In this document: one piece after another, positions 25,532 to 35,800 of the stretch
How positions within the stretch are numbered: position 1 is the first letter of the stretch
Layout of the letters: every line of letters starts with the position of its first letter
DNA from: a virus
Direction: 5' to 3' (one strand)
DNA length: 64,000 nt
IMG/VR virus record: IMGVR_UViG_3300035670_000185
Coordinates: 1-64,000 of that record
Made by a program: the position numbers and the translations under genes
The notes under the pieces: model-generated
The model's database searches: none
What the model saw: the letters and a program-made list of their open reading frames with translations, nothing else
Told to the model about the DNA's origin: nothing

Positions 25532-27379
25532 ATGGCGGATACCGATCCGAAGTCAAAAGTTGGTGCCAGTGAATTTGTACCTGATTTTGATTTCAATAAA
25601 GCTAGACAAAGTTTAGATACGTTCAGTAATCAAATAATTACCACCTTTACTCAAGGTAGAGAAAGGGTATTTGAGTTTCAACGAGCGATTACGGATAGTT
25701 TGCCGGCAGTTCGAAGATTGGGAGGAGACATTGGTGATGTCACTAAAATCATCATTGATGTTGCTGAAGCGTCAAAAAGAAACGTTGTTGCTAGCTCAGA
25801 ACAAATAGAAGATTTGTTTAAGATGACAGAAGTTTTAGGGTTGTCTGTCAAGGAAGTAGCGGATAGTTTCTTAGATGTCGGAATAGCAATCGATAAGGTT
25901 GATGAATCTTTAGAAGAATCGGTCAAGTACATACAAAGTATTGGTGGAAACACCAGACAGGTCATGAAAGATGTTGAGGACAACATGGCTCAGATGAACC
26001 GATTCCAATTTGAAGGAGGTGTACAAGGTTTAACAAAAATGGCTGCTCAAGCTTCTATGTTAAGGTTTGACATGAAGGAAACCTTCAAACTTGCGGAAAC
26101 GGTATTATCCCCTGAGGGTGCACTCAAGACAGCCGCGGCATTTCAACGATTAGGTGTTGCAGCTGGTAATTTAACCGATCCATTCCAACTAATGAATTTA
26201 TCTATCAATGACCCTCAAGGTTTACAAGATAGTTTAGTTGATGTTGCTAAGCAATTCACCGAATTCGACGAAAAAACCGGAAGATTCAAAATCAATCCTC
26301 AAGGAGTTTTAACATTACGGGAGATGGCTGACCAAACTGGTGTTTCTGCTCAAGAAATGTCAAAACTTGGATTAGCTGCTGCTGAATTGGATGCAAGATT
26401 GTCAAAAATTAGTCCTGAAATAACTTTTGCCAACGAGGAGGACAAACAGTATTTAGCGAACATTGCTAACTTGGAAGGTGGTGAATATATTGTTAAAGTA
26501 AAAAATGATATAGGTGAACAGGTTGATAGAAAATTGAGTGAAATAACTCAAGATGAACTTAATACATTAATTGATGAACAGAAAAATCAGCCGAAAACTT
26601 TAGAAGATGTTGCAAGGGCACAGTTAACCGTAGATGAGCAAATTGCGAATGATATTGCAGCTATAAGGTATGCGATTATGGGAGGACTTCTCACTAATAA
26701 AGAAGTACAATCTTTAATTGAGGGTTTCAGAGAAGGTGCGGATATTGTTCTGAGAGGAGGAGGGGAAGCGGTGACGACTGATGAAGTAAGGAGAATGTCC
26801 CAGGGGTTGACTGGTGAATTGAAGAAAGCTATTGAAGAAACTATTAAGAGTGGTAATTTTTCTGATATTGGAGTAAACCTTGGTGAGGCGGCTAAAGAAT
26901 CCCTAGGGACCCTTACTACTGGTGCTAAGAATCTAATTACGGAAGCTGCGGGAAATATAATGAAAAAGTTGGGTGAAACAGAACTCGGAAAAAATATTAA
27001 CATGTCCGATTTAGATTCTATAATTGGAAACTTAGGTACAAAATTAACTAACATAACTACATCAGCTGGTATCACTCCAAGTACAACAACTGGAACTAAT
27101 GGAACTAGAGTGACAGTTGAAGGACTTTCAACTGCAAATCAAAACTTACCTAATGTCGCTGAAAGGGCTAATTCTCAAAAGTCAATTATTGAATTGTTAG
27201 GTAATTTGACAGTTGATGTCAATTTCCAAGATTTACCATCAGGATTAACTGCAGAACAAAAGGAACAGATAGTAAAAACGTTCAGTGACAAAATCAATGA
27301 TATAAATTTCAAGAATTACATTTTGGGTGTAACAAAAGAACAAAGTCCACTCGCTGGAAATGGTTTTCAAACTTATTAA
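25532..27379 (+). CDS. Tail tape-measure-like protein
   Basis: 615 aa, near T4 gp29 (590 aa). Long helical segments (FQRAITDSLPAVRRLGGDIG, EASKRNVVASSEQIEDLF, GGVQGLTKMAAQASMLRFDM, AAAFQRLGVAAGNLTDPFQL, GVLTLREMADQTGVSAQEMS) are typical of tape-measure proteins of T4-like marine phages. Gene position after tube and chaperone supports this. The C-terminal ~130 residues are more Asn/Thr-rich and less helical. The protein sets tail length and occupies the tube lumen; it is short for such a long baseplate set. No lytic domain seen. Confidence 0.75.
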   Translation: MADTDPKSKVGASEFVPDFDFNKARQSLDTFSNQIITTFTQGRERVFEFQRAITDSLPAVRRLGGDIGDVTKIIIDVAEASKRNVVASSEQIEDLFKMTEVLGLSVKEVADSFLDVGIAIDKVDESLEESVKYIQSIGGNTRQVMKDVEDNMAQMNRFQFEGGVQGLTKMAAQASMLRFDMKETFKLAETVLSPEGALKTAAAFQRLGVAAGNLTDPFQLMNLSINDPQGLQDSLVDVAKQFTEFDEKTGRFKINPQGVLTLREMADQTGVSAQEMSKLGLAAAELDARLSKISPEITFANEEDKQYLANIANLEGGEYIVKVKNDIGEQVDRKLSEITQDELNTLIDEQKNQPKTLEDVARAQLTVDEQIANDIAAIRYAIMGGLLTNKEVQSLIEGFREGADIVLRGGGEAVTTDEVRRMSQGLTGELKKAIEETIKSGNFSDIGVNLGEAAKESLGTLTTGAKNLITEAAGNIMKKLGETELGKNINMSDLDSIIGNLGTKLTNITTSAGITPSTTTGTNGTRVTVEGLSTANQNLPNVAERANSQKSIIELLGNLTVDVNFQDLPSGLTAEQKEQIVKTFSDKINDINFKNYILGVTKEQSPLAGNGFQTY

Positions 27380-27406
27380 GACCAATAATAAAACACAACC
27401 CCAACC

Positions 27407-27413
27407 TATTTAT
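27407..27413 (+). promoter_or_regulatory. TATTTAT late-promoter candidate
   Basis: CCTATTTATTAATAAAAAAA, 16 nt before ATG 27430; it would drive the three overlapping baseplate genes up to 40215. Confidence 0.5.
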
Positions 27414-27429
27414 TAATAAAAAAATATAG

Positions 27430-30400
27430 ATGGCAAGTCCGTTAGATTTTGTAAATTCAGATGGTTTTAGAAAGAAGCTTATTGTAAGAAACTTAACTCC
27501 TTACGCAAAGGCCCCGAATAGACCTACACAACCTATTAATACTGAATATATTCAGTCGGATACCTCTGTACAAGATAGCCCTGATAAGTTAATTGATGAA
27601 CCATCTTTTGCCAACAAATTATTTCCATTAAACCAATATGGTAATGAGGGTGGATACGAACAAGTTCCAGACCCCGGAGCTTTATTGAATACAAAGTCAA
27701 ATGAAGGTGAATATGGATACCAAGACGCTAATATAGTTGGTCAATCAGGTCCTGAATCCCAAAAATGGAAACCACTTAACGTTTTCTCTAATGGAAATCA
27801 ATTACCGTTAGATAGCGCTGAGTTTTTCGGTTCTTTGAACAGACCCTTAACAACTAACACTTCAAATAATCAACCCTACCCAACTACATTTGTTTCTTCA
27901 ACCTACACACCTGTTTCGATTTTATTATCACCAGATCCGAGTGGAAGTAATGGTTTATTGAGTCAAGATTCATTTATTGCTCGTTTGGGAGCACAAACTT
28001 TAAGAAGAGAGTTTGAACAAAGGATTGCAGCACAAATACGACAGGATACATTAGGGAGAGCAAACATACTTAATGCTACTAGTGGAACGGACCTTGTTAA
28101 CATATTGACAGGTGTTGTTCCAATCATAGAACCAAATTATACAATTACGGTTACCGCTAATCCTATCTTAGCTGCAACCAACTTCGCGTTACGTCTTGGT
28201 GGAAGTATTTTACCTGTGTCACCTATACCTGGTTCTTATTTCGACAAAAATATAACATTAGGTCAGCCGACAACAATACAACAACTTTCGAATGCATTCA
28301 GAAGAAGTGGTGTTGGAAAGTTCTTTAACCGTTTGATGGGCGGAGGACAAACTGGTTCTGAAATCATGTTCAACAACATGGGGGCGGGACAACGTTCTCA
28401 ATTGTTCAAAAACATAGATTTCAACAGATACAAACCAAACTTTCCAAGAAATTTCTTTCAGAGAGTTGCAGGTGCTTTGGTTGGAACGGTTTCAGACAAC
28501 AGTAATTTCTACGTTGGTAGTATAACATCCAATCCATCTCAGGTTTTCTCTCCTGTTGGAGATGTACCTGTGAATCAATTCGGTGTTGAACAACAATCAC
28601 CAGTATATGGACCATCAGAGTTAGCACAATTATATGAAGGACCAAGTCAATCAGTAAGATTGGGAGCTAACGGTCCTACATATAGTAATGGTGGCGGTAT
28701 TGAAGGTGGATTCACTTGGGTGTCTCCAAAATATAGAGGCAATGCCGGTAAAAAAGTTGGTATTGGGGGTGAGGTAACAAATGAAGATGAGGATTTCCGT
28801 CCGTCATCTTATGTGAATACTGAATCCGTTAATAACGAATTTAGACAAGGTTCTATCCTTGATGACACACAACGTTTAATAGAAAGCCAACCACAAGGTG
28901 GTAAACGTTTGCAACACGTAGGAAATGCTATAGACCAAGTAAGTAAGGTGTTTAATGATGGATACAAGGAACTTACAAAGGGGTCTAAGGTTTATAGATA
29001 TGTTGGTGCGATTGGACAAGAAGTTGGTACAGAATATTGTAGAGTTTTTGCTAAAGATTTACCATACCTTCAATACAATGATTTACAAAAAACGGATGGT
29101 ATAACCACGGAAAATAGAAGATTTGCATATTCAGTATTAGATAAAACTTATAACCTGAACATCTCACCAAACAAACAAGAGGGTGGACAAGATTCAACAA
29201 ATATAGTTGGTACTATAAATAATGCTGTCGCAAAGAAATATATGTTTTCTTTGGAAAACTTGGCGTGGAGAACATCCAATACTCCTGGATTTTCGACTTC
29301 GGATTTACCTGTTTGTGAAAGAGGTCCGAATGGTGGTCGAGTAATGTGGTTTCCACCCTATGGATTAACATTTAGTGAAAACGTTTCGTCTAACTGGAAT
29401 CAATCTGACTTTTTAGGTAGACCCGAACCAATTTATACTTACAAAAATACATCAAGAACAGGTAGTTTACAATGGAAGATTGTTGTAGACCATCCATCAG
29501 TTTTGAATGTTATTGTTAACAAAGTATTGGGAAATGAAACAAACAAAACACGAATTGATAGTATTTTAGAATCTTTCTTTGCTGGTTGTAGAAAGTATGA
29601 TATCTATGAATTGGCAAAAAAATATGTGAATATAAACCCAAATGATTTGTTCGAGTTACAACAAGCGATTACGTCAAAAGAAATGACGAGAGAACAAATT
29701 ATATATACCCGTGGTACAATTGAAACTGGATTTAATTCACCTGATGGTAACGGTGGAATACCTGTATCTCAAGAAGGTGGAGGGGGGAACACTAATGTAC
29801 AATTCACAGATTATGAAAAGTTAGGGTTTTATTTTGGGAATGATTATCCGAAACCAAATACCACAATTAACTATACAACTGAATATCAAAGATATACCAC
29901 AACGGATAAAGAATTATATCAAACAAAACCTAATTCAGGAAAAACCCAAACATTCTTCAATACAGTTGTTACTCCAAATTATAATGCTGTGAATGATTTG
30001 GCAATAAAATTGGGAAAGGCTTTTGAAACAAATCCTAATGGTACAGTTACAATTGAAGTTGATTCAAGCTGTTCCGCACCTGCATCCATTGATTATAATA
30101 AAAAACTTTCGGAGCGAAGAATTGCTGCGATGATTAAATTTTTTGAAGAAAATCCTAATACTCAAAAGTACATGACCTCTTCACCACAAAGATTAATCGT
30201 GAAGCCTAAAAATGCTTTTGGTGAAGAAACAACTGCGGAACCTAAAGTTTTCAATTTTGAAGGATTATTCACAGGAACACCTTCTCGAATGGGAAAAATT
30301 GTTAATTGTACTGATAAAGACAATAATGTTGTAGGTGGAGATACACAAGCGGGGTCTAAAGATATTTTTACAACTGCGGCTATGGCATGTAGAAGGGCGT

Positions 30401-32499
30401 ATATATCAAGTATTAACTCCACTTTATCTGCGCCACAGACACCGCCTGAGACAACAATTATTCCGTCTCCATCGAATCCTTTAATAGGTACAGTTGTGAC
30501 AACGACTGAAGTAGAGCCTGTTGTTACGGAAGAATGGAAACCAAGAGACAACATCACCAAAAGGGTTGTGAGAGCATTACTTTCTGAATGTGATTATTTT
30601 GAAACCATCAAAGAAACAACTCCGATGGTTTATGATAATTTGAAAGACAAATTGAAGTTTTTCCAACCATCATTCCATTCAATGACTCCTGAGGGATTGA
30701 ACTCAAGATTGACATTTTTACAACAATGTTTACGTCCTGGTGATACAATACCAACTATCAAACAAGTTACACCAACAAGTAAGCCGGAATTACTTTATAA
30801 TAATGCAACTAATACTTCATTTGGAGCACCACCAGTTTTGGTCTTAAGGGTTGGAGATTTTTATAATACTAAAATAATTCCTACCTCTTTAGGAATAACA
30901 TATGAAGGATTGGATATAAACCCTGAAGGTATTGGGGTTCAACCAATGATTGCGAACGTGACTTTATCTTTCAACTTTGTGGGAGGTAGTGGATTGAAAG
31001 AATCTGTCGATAAGTTGCAAAATGCTTTAACGTTCAATTATTATGCAAATACTGAAATATATGATGATAGAGCGGATGTAACAGACACTGAATCATCTAG
31101 AATCTTGGATAAAATGTTTTTGGATGGACAGACCCCTCCACCAATTCCAAATGCTGGAGTTGTGTATAATGGACAAGATAACAACAATGCTATCGGGTCT
31201 ATAATCAGTTCAGAGACAAATACAAGTGGTGTTACAACAGGTATACTAAGTTATAGTGATTTCATGGACAAAGTTGTTGTTGATACTCAAACATACTTTA
31301 CAACTGTTGTGAATAAGGTCAAAGAAAGTGTTAACCAATATAATAATGCGGTGAGACAACAATGGATATTGGAGAGAAACTATACACAAGGGAATCTCAA
31401 TGTTAATCCCGACACGGTTGTATTATTTGGAAAACCAAACAATGTTGAAAAAAGATTTGATGAAATATTTGTTGAACTTGATAAGAACATTAAAGATGGA
31501 ACTGAAGGATTTATAAAATACCTTTCAGAACCATCAAAAAATTTGTCACCATCGTTGATTCGTACAATTAAAGAAAACTATTACAATTTTGTATCGAGAA
31601 AAAGAAGTTCATTCCAAAACGCAATTTCTTCTATTTCTCAAAGTTTGGTGAATCAAGAACAAAGTTATATTCAAACTCTTGCTAGATTGAATACAATTAC
31701 TTTCCAGTTGTCAGGATTAACAAATACTGGTACTGATGGTCTTCAAGCAAAAAATGGACCTGTTACAGTGTATGTGACATCAGGAATAACGGATGTTCAC
31801 CCAACGACAATCGCACAAAATACTTATTCAGAATTAGTTGAAGATACCATTAAACTTCAAAATAATATTGAAGAGTTTAATACGATTATACAAAGTCCAA
31901 AGAAATTCATTTATCCTGCCAATAGTGTGGAGTATCAGGGTACTTTGGTTTTCAAAACTGAGAATGGAAAATCTAAAGAAGTTACTGTTCAACAAGTTTT
32001 CAAACCATTTAGTACAAATGTGTTATTTAGTGACACAACTGAAAATTATCCTTTCCGAAGAGTTTATATGATTATTTCAGATGATGTCATTGATGTTAAG
32101 AAATATGAAACATTCAAACAACAACTCATAGGTAATGTACTTGGTAATCAAGCGTTACTTGGAAATGGATCTGTTGACATTGAATCAATATTTGATACAT
32201 ATTGGATTAGGACTGCAAGACCTGTTTTCCTCGAAGAGAATAATATTACAAAATCATTCATTGAAAACTTAGAAAAAAATGATTTGAAAGATTATTTAAT
32301 TTATACACCATTTGATAAAAAACAAAGAAACTTCACATTTACGACTGAAAATTCTGCGGACACAACTCAAAAAACCTCCCAAGAAAACTTGATAAAAGGT
32401 TTGGCGAACACAACGAATCAAAATACTAATGTGTTGACTTGGAACGATACAAATGGAAACGTGGCGGGAGCATATATATCTAAAGCAAAACTGAACTAA
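27430..32499 (+). CDS. Giant baseplate-type protein with internal OmpA-like domain
   Basis: 1689 aa. The first ~500 residues are Gly/Asn/Pro-rich and not recognised. Around residues 610-760 (RVMWFPPYGLTFSENVSSNW, TYKNTSRTGSLQWKIVVDHP, and a helical FAGCRKYDIYELAKKYV) looks like a tail-tube-associated hub fold. Residues ~845-1000 are an OmpA C-terminal-like domain: NDLAIKLGKAFETNPNGTVT, then VDSSCSAPASIDYNKKLSERR, AAMIKFFEENP and later NAFGEETTAEP, matching the GHTDxxGxxxYNxxLSxxRA..GYGExxP pattern with Ser/Cys replacing GHTD's His-Thr. Later parts (~1130-1200, PPVLVLRVGDFYNTKIIPTS, GIGVQPMIANVTLSFNFVGG) resemble a LysM-adjacent hub module. Start of a three-gene overlapping block. Likely a baseplate hub or plug able to bind peptidoglycan. 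Confidence 0.6.
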   Translation: MASPLDFVNSDGFRKKLIVRNLTPYAKAPNRPTQPINTEYIQSDTSVQDSPDKLIDEPSFANKLFPLNQYGNEGGYEQVPDPGALLNTKSNEGEYGYQDANIVGQSGPESQKWKPLNVFSNGNQLPLDSAEFFGSLNRPLTTNTSNNQPYPTTFVSSTYTPVSILLSPDPSGSNGLLSQDSFIARLGAQTLRREFEQRIAAQIRQDTLGRANILNATSGTDLVNILTGVVPIIEPNYTITVTANPILAATNFALRLGGSILPVSPIPGSYFDKNITLGQPTTIQQLSNAFRRSGVGKFFNRLMGGGQTGSEIMFNNMGAGQRSQLFKNIDFNRYKPNFPRNFFQRVAGALVGTVSDNSNFYVGSITSNPSQVFSPVGDVPVNQFGVEQQSPVYGPSELAQLYEGPSQSVRLGANGPTYSNGGGIEGGFTWVSPKYRGNAGKKVGIGGEVTNEDEDFRPSSYVNTESVNNEFRQGSILDDTQRLIESQPQGGKRLQHVGNAIDQVSKVFNDGYKELTKGSKVYRYVGAIGQEVGTEYCRVFAKDLPYLQYNDLQKTDGITTENRRFAYSVLDKTYNLNISPNKQEGGQDSTNIVGTINNAVAKKYMFSLENLAWRTSNTPGFSTSDLPVCERGPNGGRVMWFPPYGLTFSENVSSNWNQSDFLGRPEPIYTYKNTSRTGSLQWKIVVDHPSVLNVIVNKVLGNETNKTRIDSILESFFAGCRKYDIYELAKKYVNINPNDLFELQQAITSKEMTREQIIYTRGTIETGFNSPDGNGGIPVSQEGGGGNTNVQFTDYEKLGFYFGNDYPKPNTTINYTTEYQRYTTTDKELYQTKPNSGKTQTFFNTVVTPNYNAVNDLAIKLGKAFETNPNGTVTIEVDSSCSAPASIDYNKKLSERRIAAMIKFFEENPNTQKYMTSSPQRLIVKPKNAFGEETTAEPKVFNFEGLFTGTPSRMGKIVNCTDKDNNVVGGDTQAGSKDIFTTAAMACRRAYISSINSTLSAPQTPPETTIIPSPSNPLIGTVVTTTEVEPVVTEEWKPRDNITKRVVRALLSECDYFETIKETTPMVYDNLKDKLKFFQPSFHSMTPEGLNSRLTFLQQCLRPGDTIPTIKQVTPTSKPELLYNNATNTSFGAPPVLVLRVGDFYNTKIIPTSLGITYEGLDINPEGIGVQPMIANVTLSFNFVGGSGLKESVDKLQNALTFNYYANTEIYDDRADVTDTESSRILDKMFLDGQTPPPIPNAGVVYNGQDNNNAIGSIISSETNTSGVTTGILSYSDFMDKVVVDTQTYFTTVVNKVKESVNQYNNAVRQQWILERNYTQGNLNVNPDTVVLFGKPNNVEKRFDEIFVELDKNIKDGTEGFIKYLSEPSKNLSPSLIRTIKENYYNFVSRKRSSFQNAISSISQSLVNQEQSYIQTLARLNTITFQLSGLTNTGTDGLQAKNGPVTVYVTSGITDVHPTTIAQNTYSELVEDTIKLQNNIEEFNTIIQSPKKFIYPANSVEYQGTLVFKTENGKSKEVTVQQVFKPFSTNVLFSDTTENYPFRRVYMIISDDVIDVKKYETFKQQLIGNVLGNQALLGNGSVDIESIFDTYWIRTARPVFLEENNITKSFIENLEKNDLKDYLIYTPFDKKQRNFTFTTENSADTTQKTSQENLIKGLANTTNQNTNVLTWNDTNGNVAGAYISKAKLN

Positions 32500-32822
32500 T
32501 GGCATATCAATATTGGAACCGATATAGTGATTTTCTAATTAATGGGGAACAAACCGTTGTTCCTTACGTATCTCTGCCTCAAAAACCCACCGATAAGGCA
32601 TTTATTTATAAAGTTGCAAAAAGTAGATTAGACAAAGTTTCCCAAGAATATTATAACTCACCAGTTTTTAGTTGGCTTATTCTTCAGGCAAATCCACAAT
32701 TTGGGGGTTTGGAAAATAATATTTATGATGGCGCGGTATTGATTATCCCATTTCCCTTACTACCATCTTTACAGGATTATAAGGCAGCTTTAGAAAATCA
32801 TTTTTATTATTATGGCAGGTAA
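32499..32822 (+). CDS. gp53-like baseplate wedge / LysM-like protein
   Basis: 107 aa, TAATG overlap with the preceding stop. YWNRYSDFLINGEQTVVPYV, then KVAKSRLDKVSQEYYNSPVF, LILQANPQF and DGAVLIIPFPL follow the layout of phage gp53/tail protein X proteins, in which a LysM-like segment (RLDxVSxxYYNSPxxxWLIxxAN ... IxxGxxLxIP) is central. Role: baseplate wedge or LysM-type contact with neighbours. It overlaps the next gene by 11 nt, so the three are coupled. Confidence 0.7.
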   Translation: MAYQYWNRYSDFLINGEQTVVPYVSLPQKPTDKAFIYKVAKSRLDKVSQEYYNSPVFSWLILQANPQFGGLENNIYDGAVLIIPFPLLPSLQDYKAALENHFYYYGR

Positions 32823-35800
32823 CATTCAAGCAGACACTAGTGGTAATATTTTAGTGGAGTTTGACTACAATAACATTATTGTGGTTGACCCCAATAAAAC
32901 TATAGATGATTTTGGAAATATTAAAGAGAGGCTTGTCGACCATGAGAATCTTGTAATGTATGCCAACTTGGAAGCAGATCTCTTACCAAGAACTAAATTG
33001 GCGGTTGGTGGAAGTCCCGAAGACAGAATCAGGACAATATCAGTTGCCAAAATGAATTTTTTGAAACCAACCAAAAATGCTTTTTTGGGGGCTGGATATT
33101 ATGATGAATTGACAGGGGAAAACTCGACTAAGTTCAAAGGGGAGAATCAAAAACTTGAGGTTGGTATAGAATCTTACAACGGACAAAAACCTTATACTAT
33201 TAATACTGTTGCAAATGAAAAAGATATAATTGACAATGGATTACTTGGAATTACGTCGATAAACATCAAAACAACACAGAGTTTCATTCCAACTGTAGAA
33301 ATTTTGTTGGAAGACATTCAAGGTAAGGCATTATTCGAACTTGGAAATAATTCTCCTTATGCTGCATTTTTCAACATGCCATACCCTCAGTTTTATTTAA
33401 CACTAAAAGGGTATTATGGTCAGGCGGTTAGATATCAGTTGAACTTGAAAGATTTTCACGCTTCGTTCAATGGTTTCAGTGGAAATTATCAGGTTCGACT
33501 TAATTTCGTAGGATACAAATTCAATATATTGAATGAAGTGGCTATGGGTCATTTGTTAGCGGCACCTCACATGTATAGCCAAAGATTCGACATTAGTCAA
33601 ACTTTGGATGGTCCACAACAACCGAACAAAGCTGCTGAATCTCAAGCTAGTACACAAGCTGAAAGGGGTGCAAATAACTTAGGGTCGAATGAGGCTGTTG
33701 TTACACAGATAGTTGCTGAAAAAGGGTATCAAAAGATTGTTGAGGTTTATAGTGAATATAAGGCCAAAGGATTAATTGACCCTAATTTTCCTGAATTAAC
33801 CTTAGTTCAGTTGATGATTAAGTTAGAAAATTTTGAAACAAATATCATGGATTCGTTTGACAAGACTGAAGTCGAATCACTAACGAATGTCAGAAATTAT
33901 AAAGGTATACTTACTGAATATTTTAACACAATCAGAGCGTCGAATAATTCTTGGTTTAATATAAATTTAGACCCAAGACCAATCATTCTTGTATCAGGAG
34001 AAAGAGTATATGTCTTCAAAGAATTGTCTCGTGAAGTAAAGGATACTGCAATTTCCAAACTACAGGGTGATATTACAAGATATAACCAAGCGTTATCTGA
34101 AAACCCAACTTTAGGTACCAAAGGAGTAACTCCAATACCAAATCCAATAAAATATGAAATGTTGGAGAGGACCGCACCACAATGGTCTGAAATCGATTGG
34201 AAGGAAACAACGAGAATTCAAACAGGAATTACCAATCCAACAGTTGAAGACGAAAATAAAGTAAAAAGTAGAGTTTCAACTTTATTCGTGCCCAAAGAAT
34301 TACAACAAACCAATCCAGTGGGTGCTATAGTTGGTTTGGCAAGTTTGATAAATTCTAAGTTTACCGTTGTTCCTCAAAAATGGTTTGTGTTTGAAGGGGA
34401 AGGAAGGTTTGATAAACAAATAGCCTTGATGGAGGCCCAAGCCAACAAAAAACTTTCAGATTATGAAAGTGAAATTTCTGACTTATTATTGAGAAAAATC
34501 GAAGACACTGCCACTGGTATTGGATTTACACCAACAGTAAGAAATATGATTGCGGTAATCATGGCATCAGCTGAAGGTTTTATACGTCTATTAGATGATG
34601 TTCACACAGAGGCGTGGGATGTAAAATATGACCCTGTAAGAAAAAGGGCAATTTTGGAAAACCCAACTTCAGCTCCAAGTACTGAAACTATAGATAATGT
34701 TGTAAGAGACCCATTCACATTATTCAATGAAAATCAATTGAATACGGATGCGGTTAATTCACAAGTTCCTGTCTACCCTTGGCCACAATTTTTTGTTGAA
34801 ACCCCTGATGATAAAAAAGGGAGATTCCAATTAAAATATATTGCTGACCCATCGGTGGTTGATTTAACTCAAGGGTACCTTTTTGATAAGTGGCCTGAAG
34901 TTGAGTTTGTTGAGGAATACATGAAAGGATTGACACAAAAGTTTCAAAATCCTAATTCTCCACCTCCATTAGATAATGAAAGGGATACTAATATTATCAA
35001 TATAAATGCGATAGAGTTTCCATCAACAGGTTTAGCTTACACAAATAAAGAAGAAATTAAATTCTTTTATGAGATTTGGGAAAGACAATTCCTCACGTCA
35101 CATTATTCTGGATTGATTAGGGCTAATCTGAATCAAGTTGATGAGTTAGTTAAGTTGAATATCGAAACTGAAGTGAACAACATTCAAACCAAACTTGGGG
35201 CTAATTCCCCTTATTTGACTTTGAAATTAAAAAACTTTAATTTGAATTCGTCTAATTATCCTGATTTTTTAAGAACAATATCAAACACAGGAACAGGACG
35301 GGCTTATCAAGATTACATAAGAGATTTTTTTGTAACACCTTATATCAGAGGTTTAACAGAAAATTCGTTTGCGATTCTAAATTCTTTAGAATTGGGAAAA
35401 ATTCCTCAGGTGTTTACAAAATCTGAGGCTTTACGTGCTTTAGTAGTAAACGCGTCAAATGACCCACTTATTGTGGATACATTACCTTATACCAATCCTA
35501 ACTGGTGTCTGACAAATTTGAATCAAGGAAATACTGCGGTTTCCAATCAAGTATATAATACAAACAAATCACTTACGATTTTCGAACCTAGAAAAATTAT
35601 TTCTAATTTTACAGATGTGTATAATTACACAGACAATAGACCAGTAACAAATTTTTCATATTTAATAAATCTAAACCCAACACTAGTTGCACTCACGTCA
35701 GGGTTATTTAATAGTAGTATTGTTGGATTAAGTGCATTTTATTCCCTCAGAACTCCAGAAAACTTTGTTGCGACTGAGGGATATGTTAACGGAACTACAC

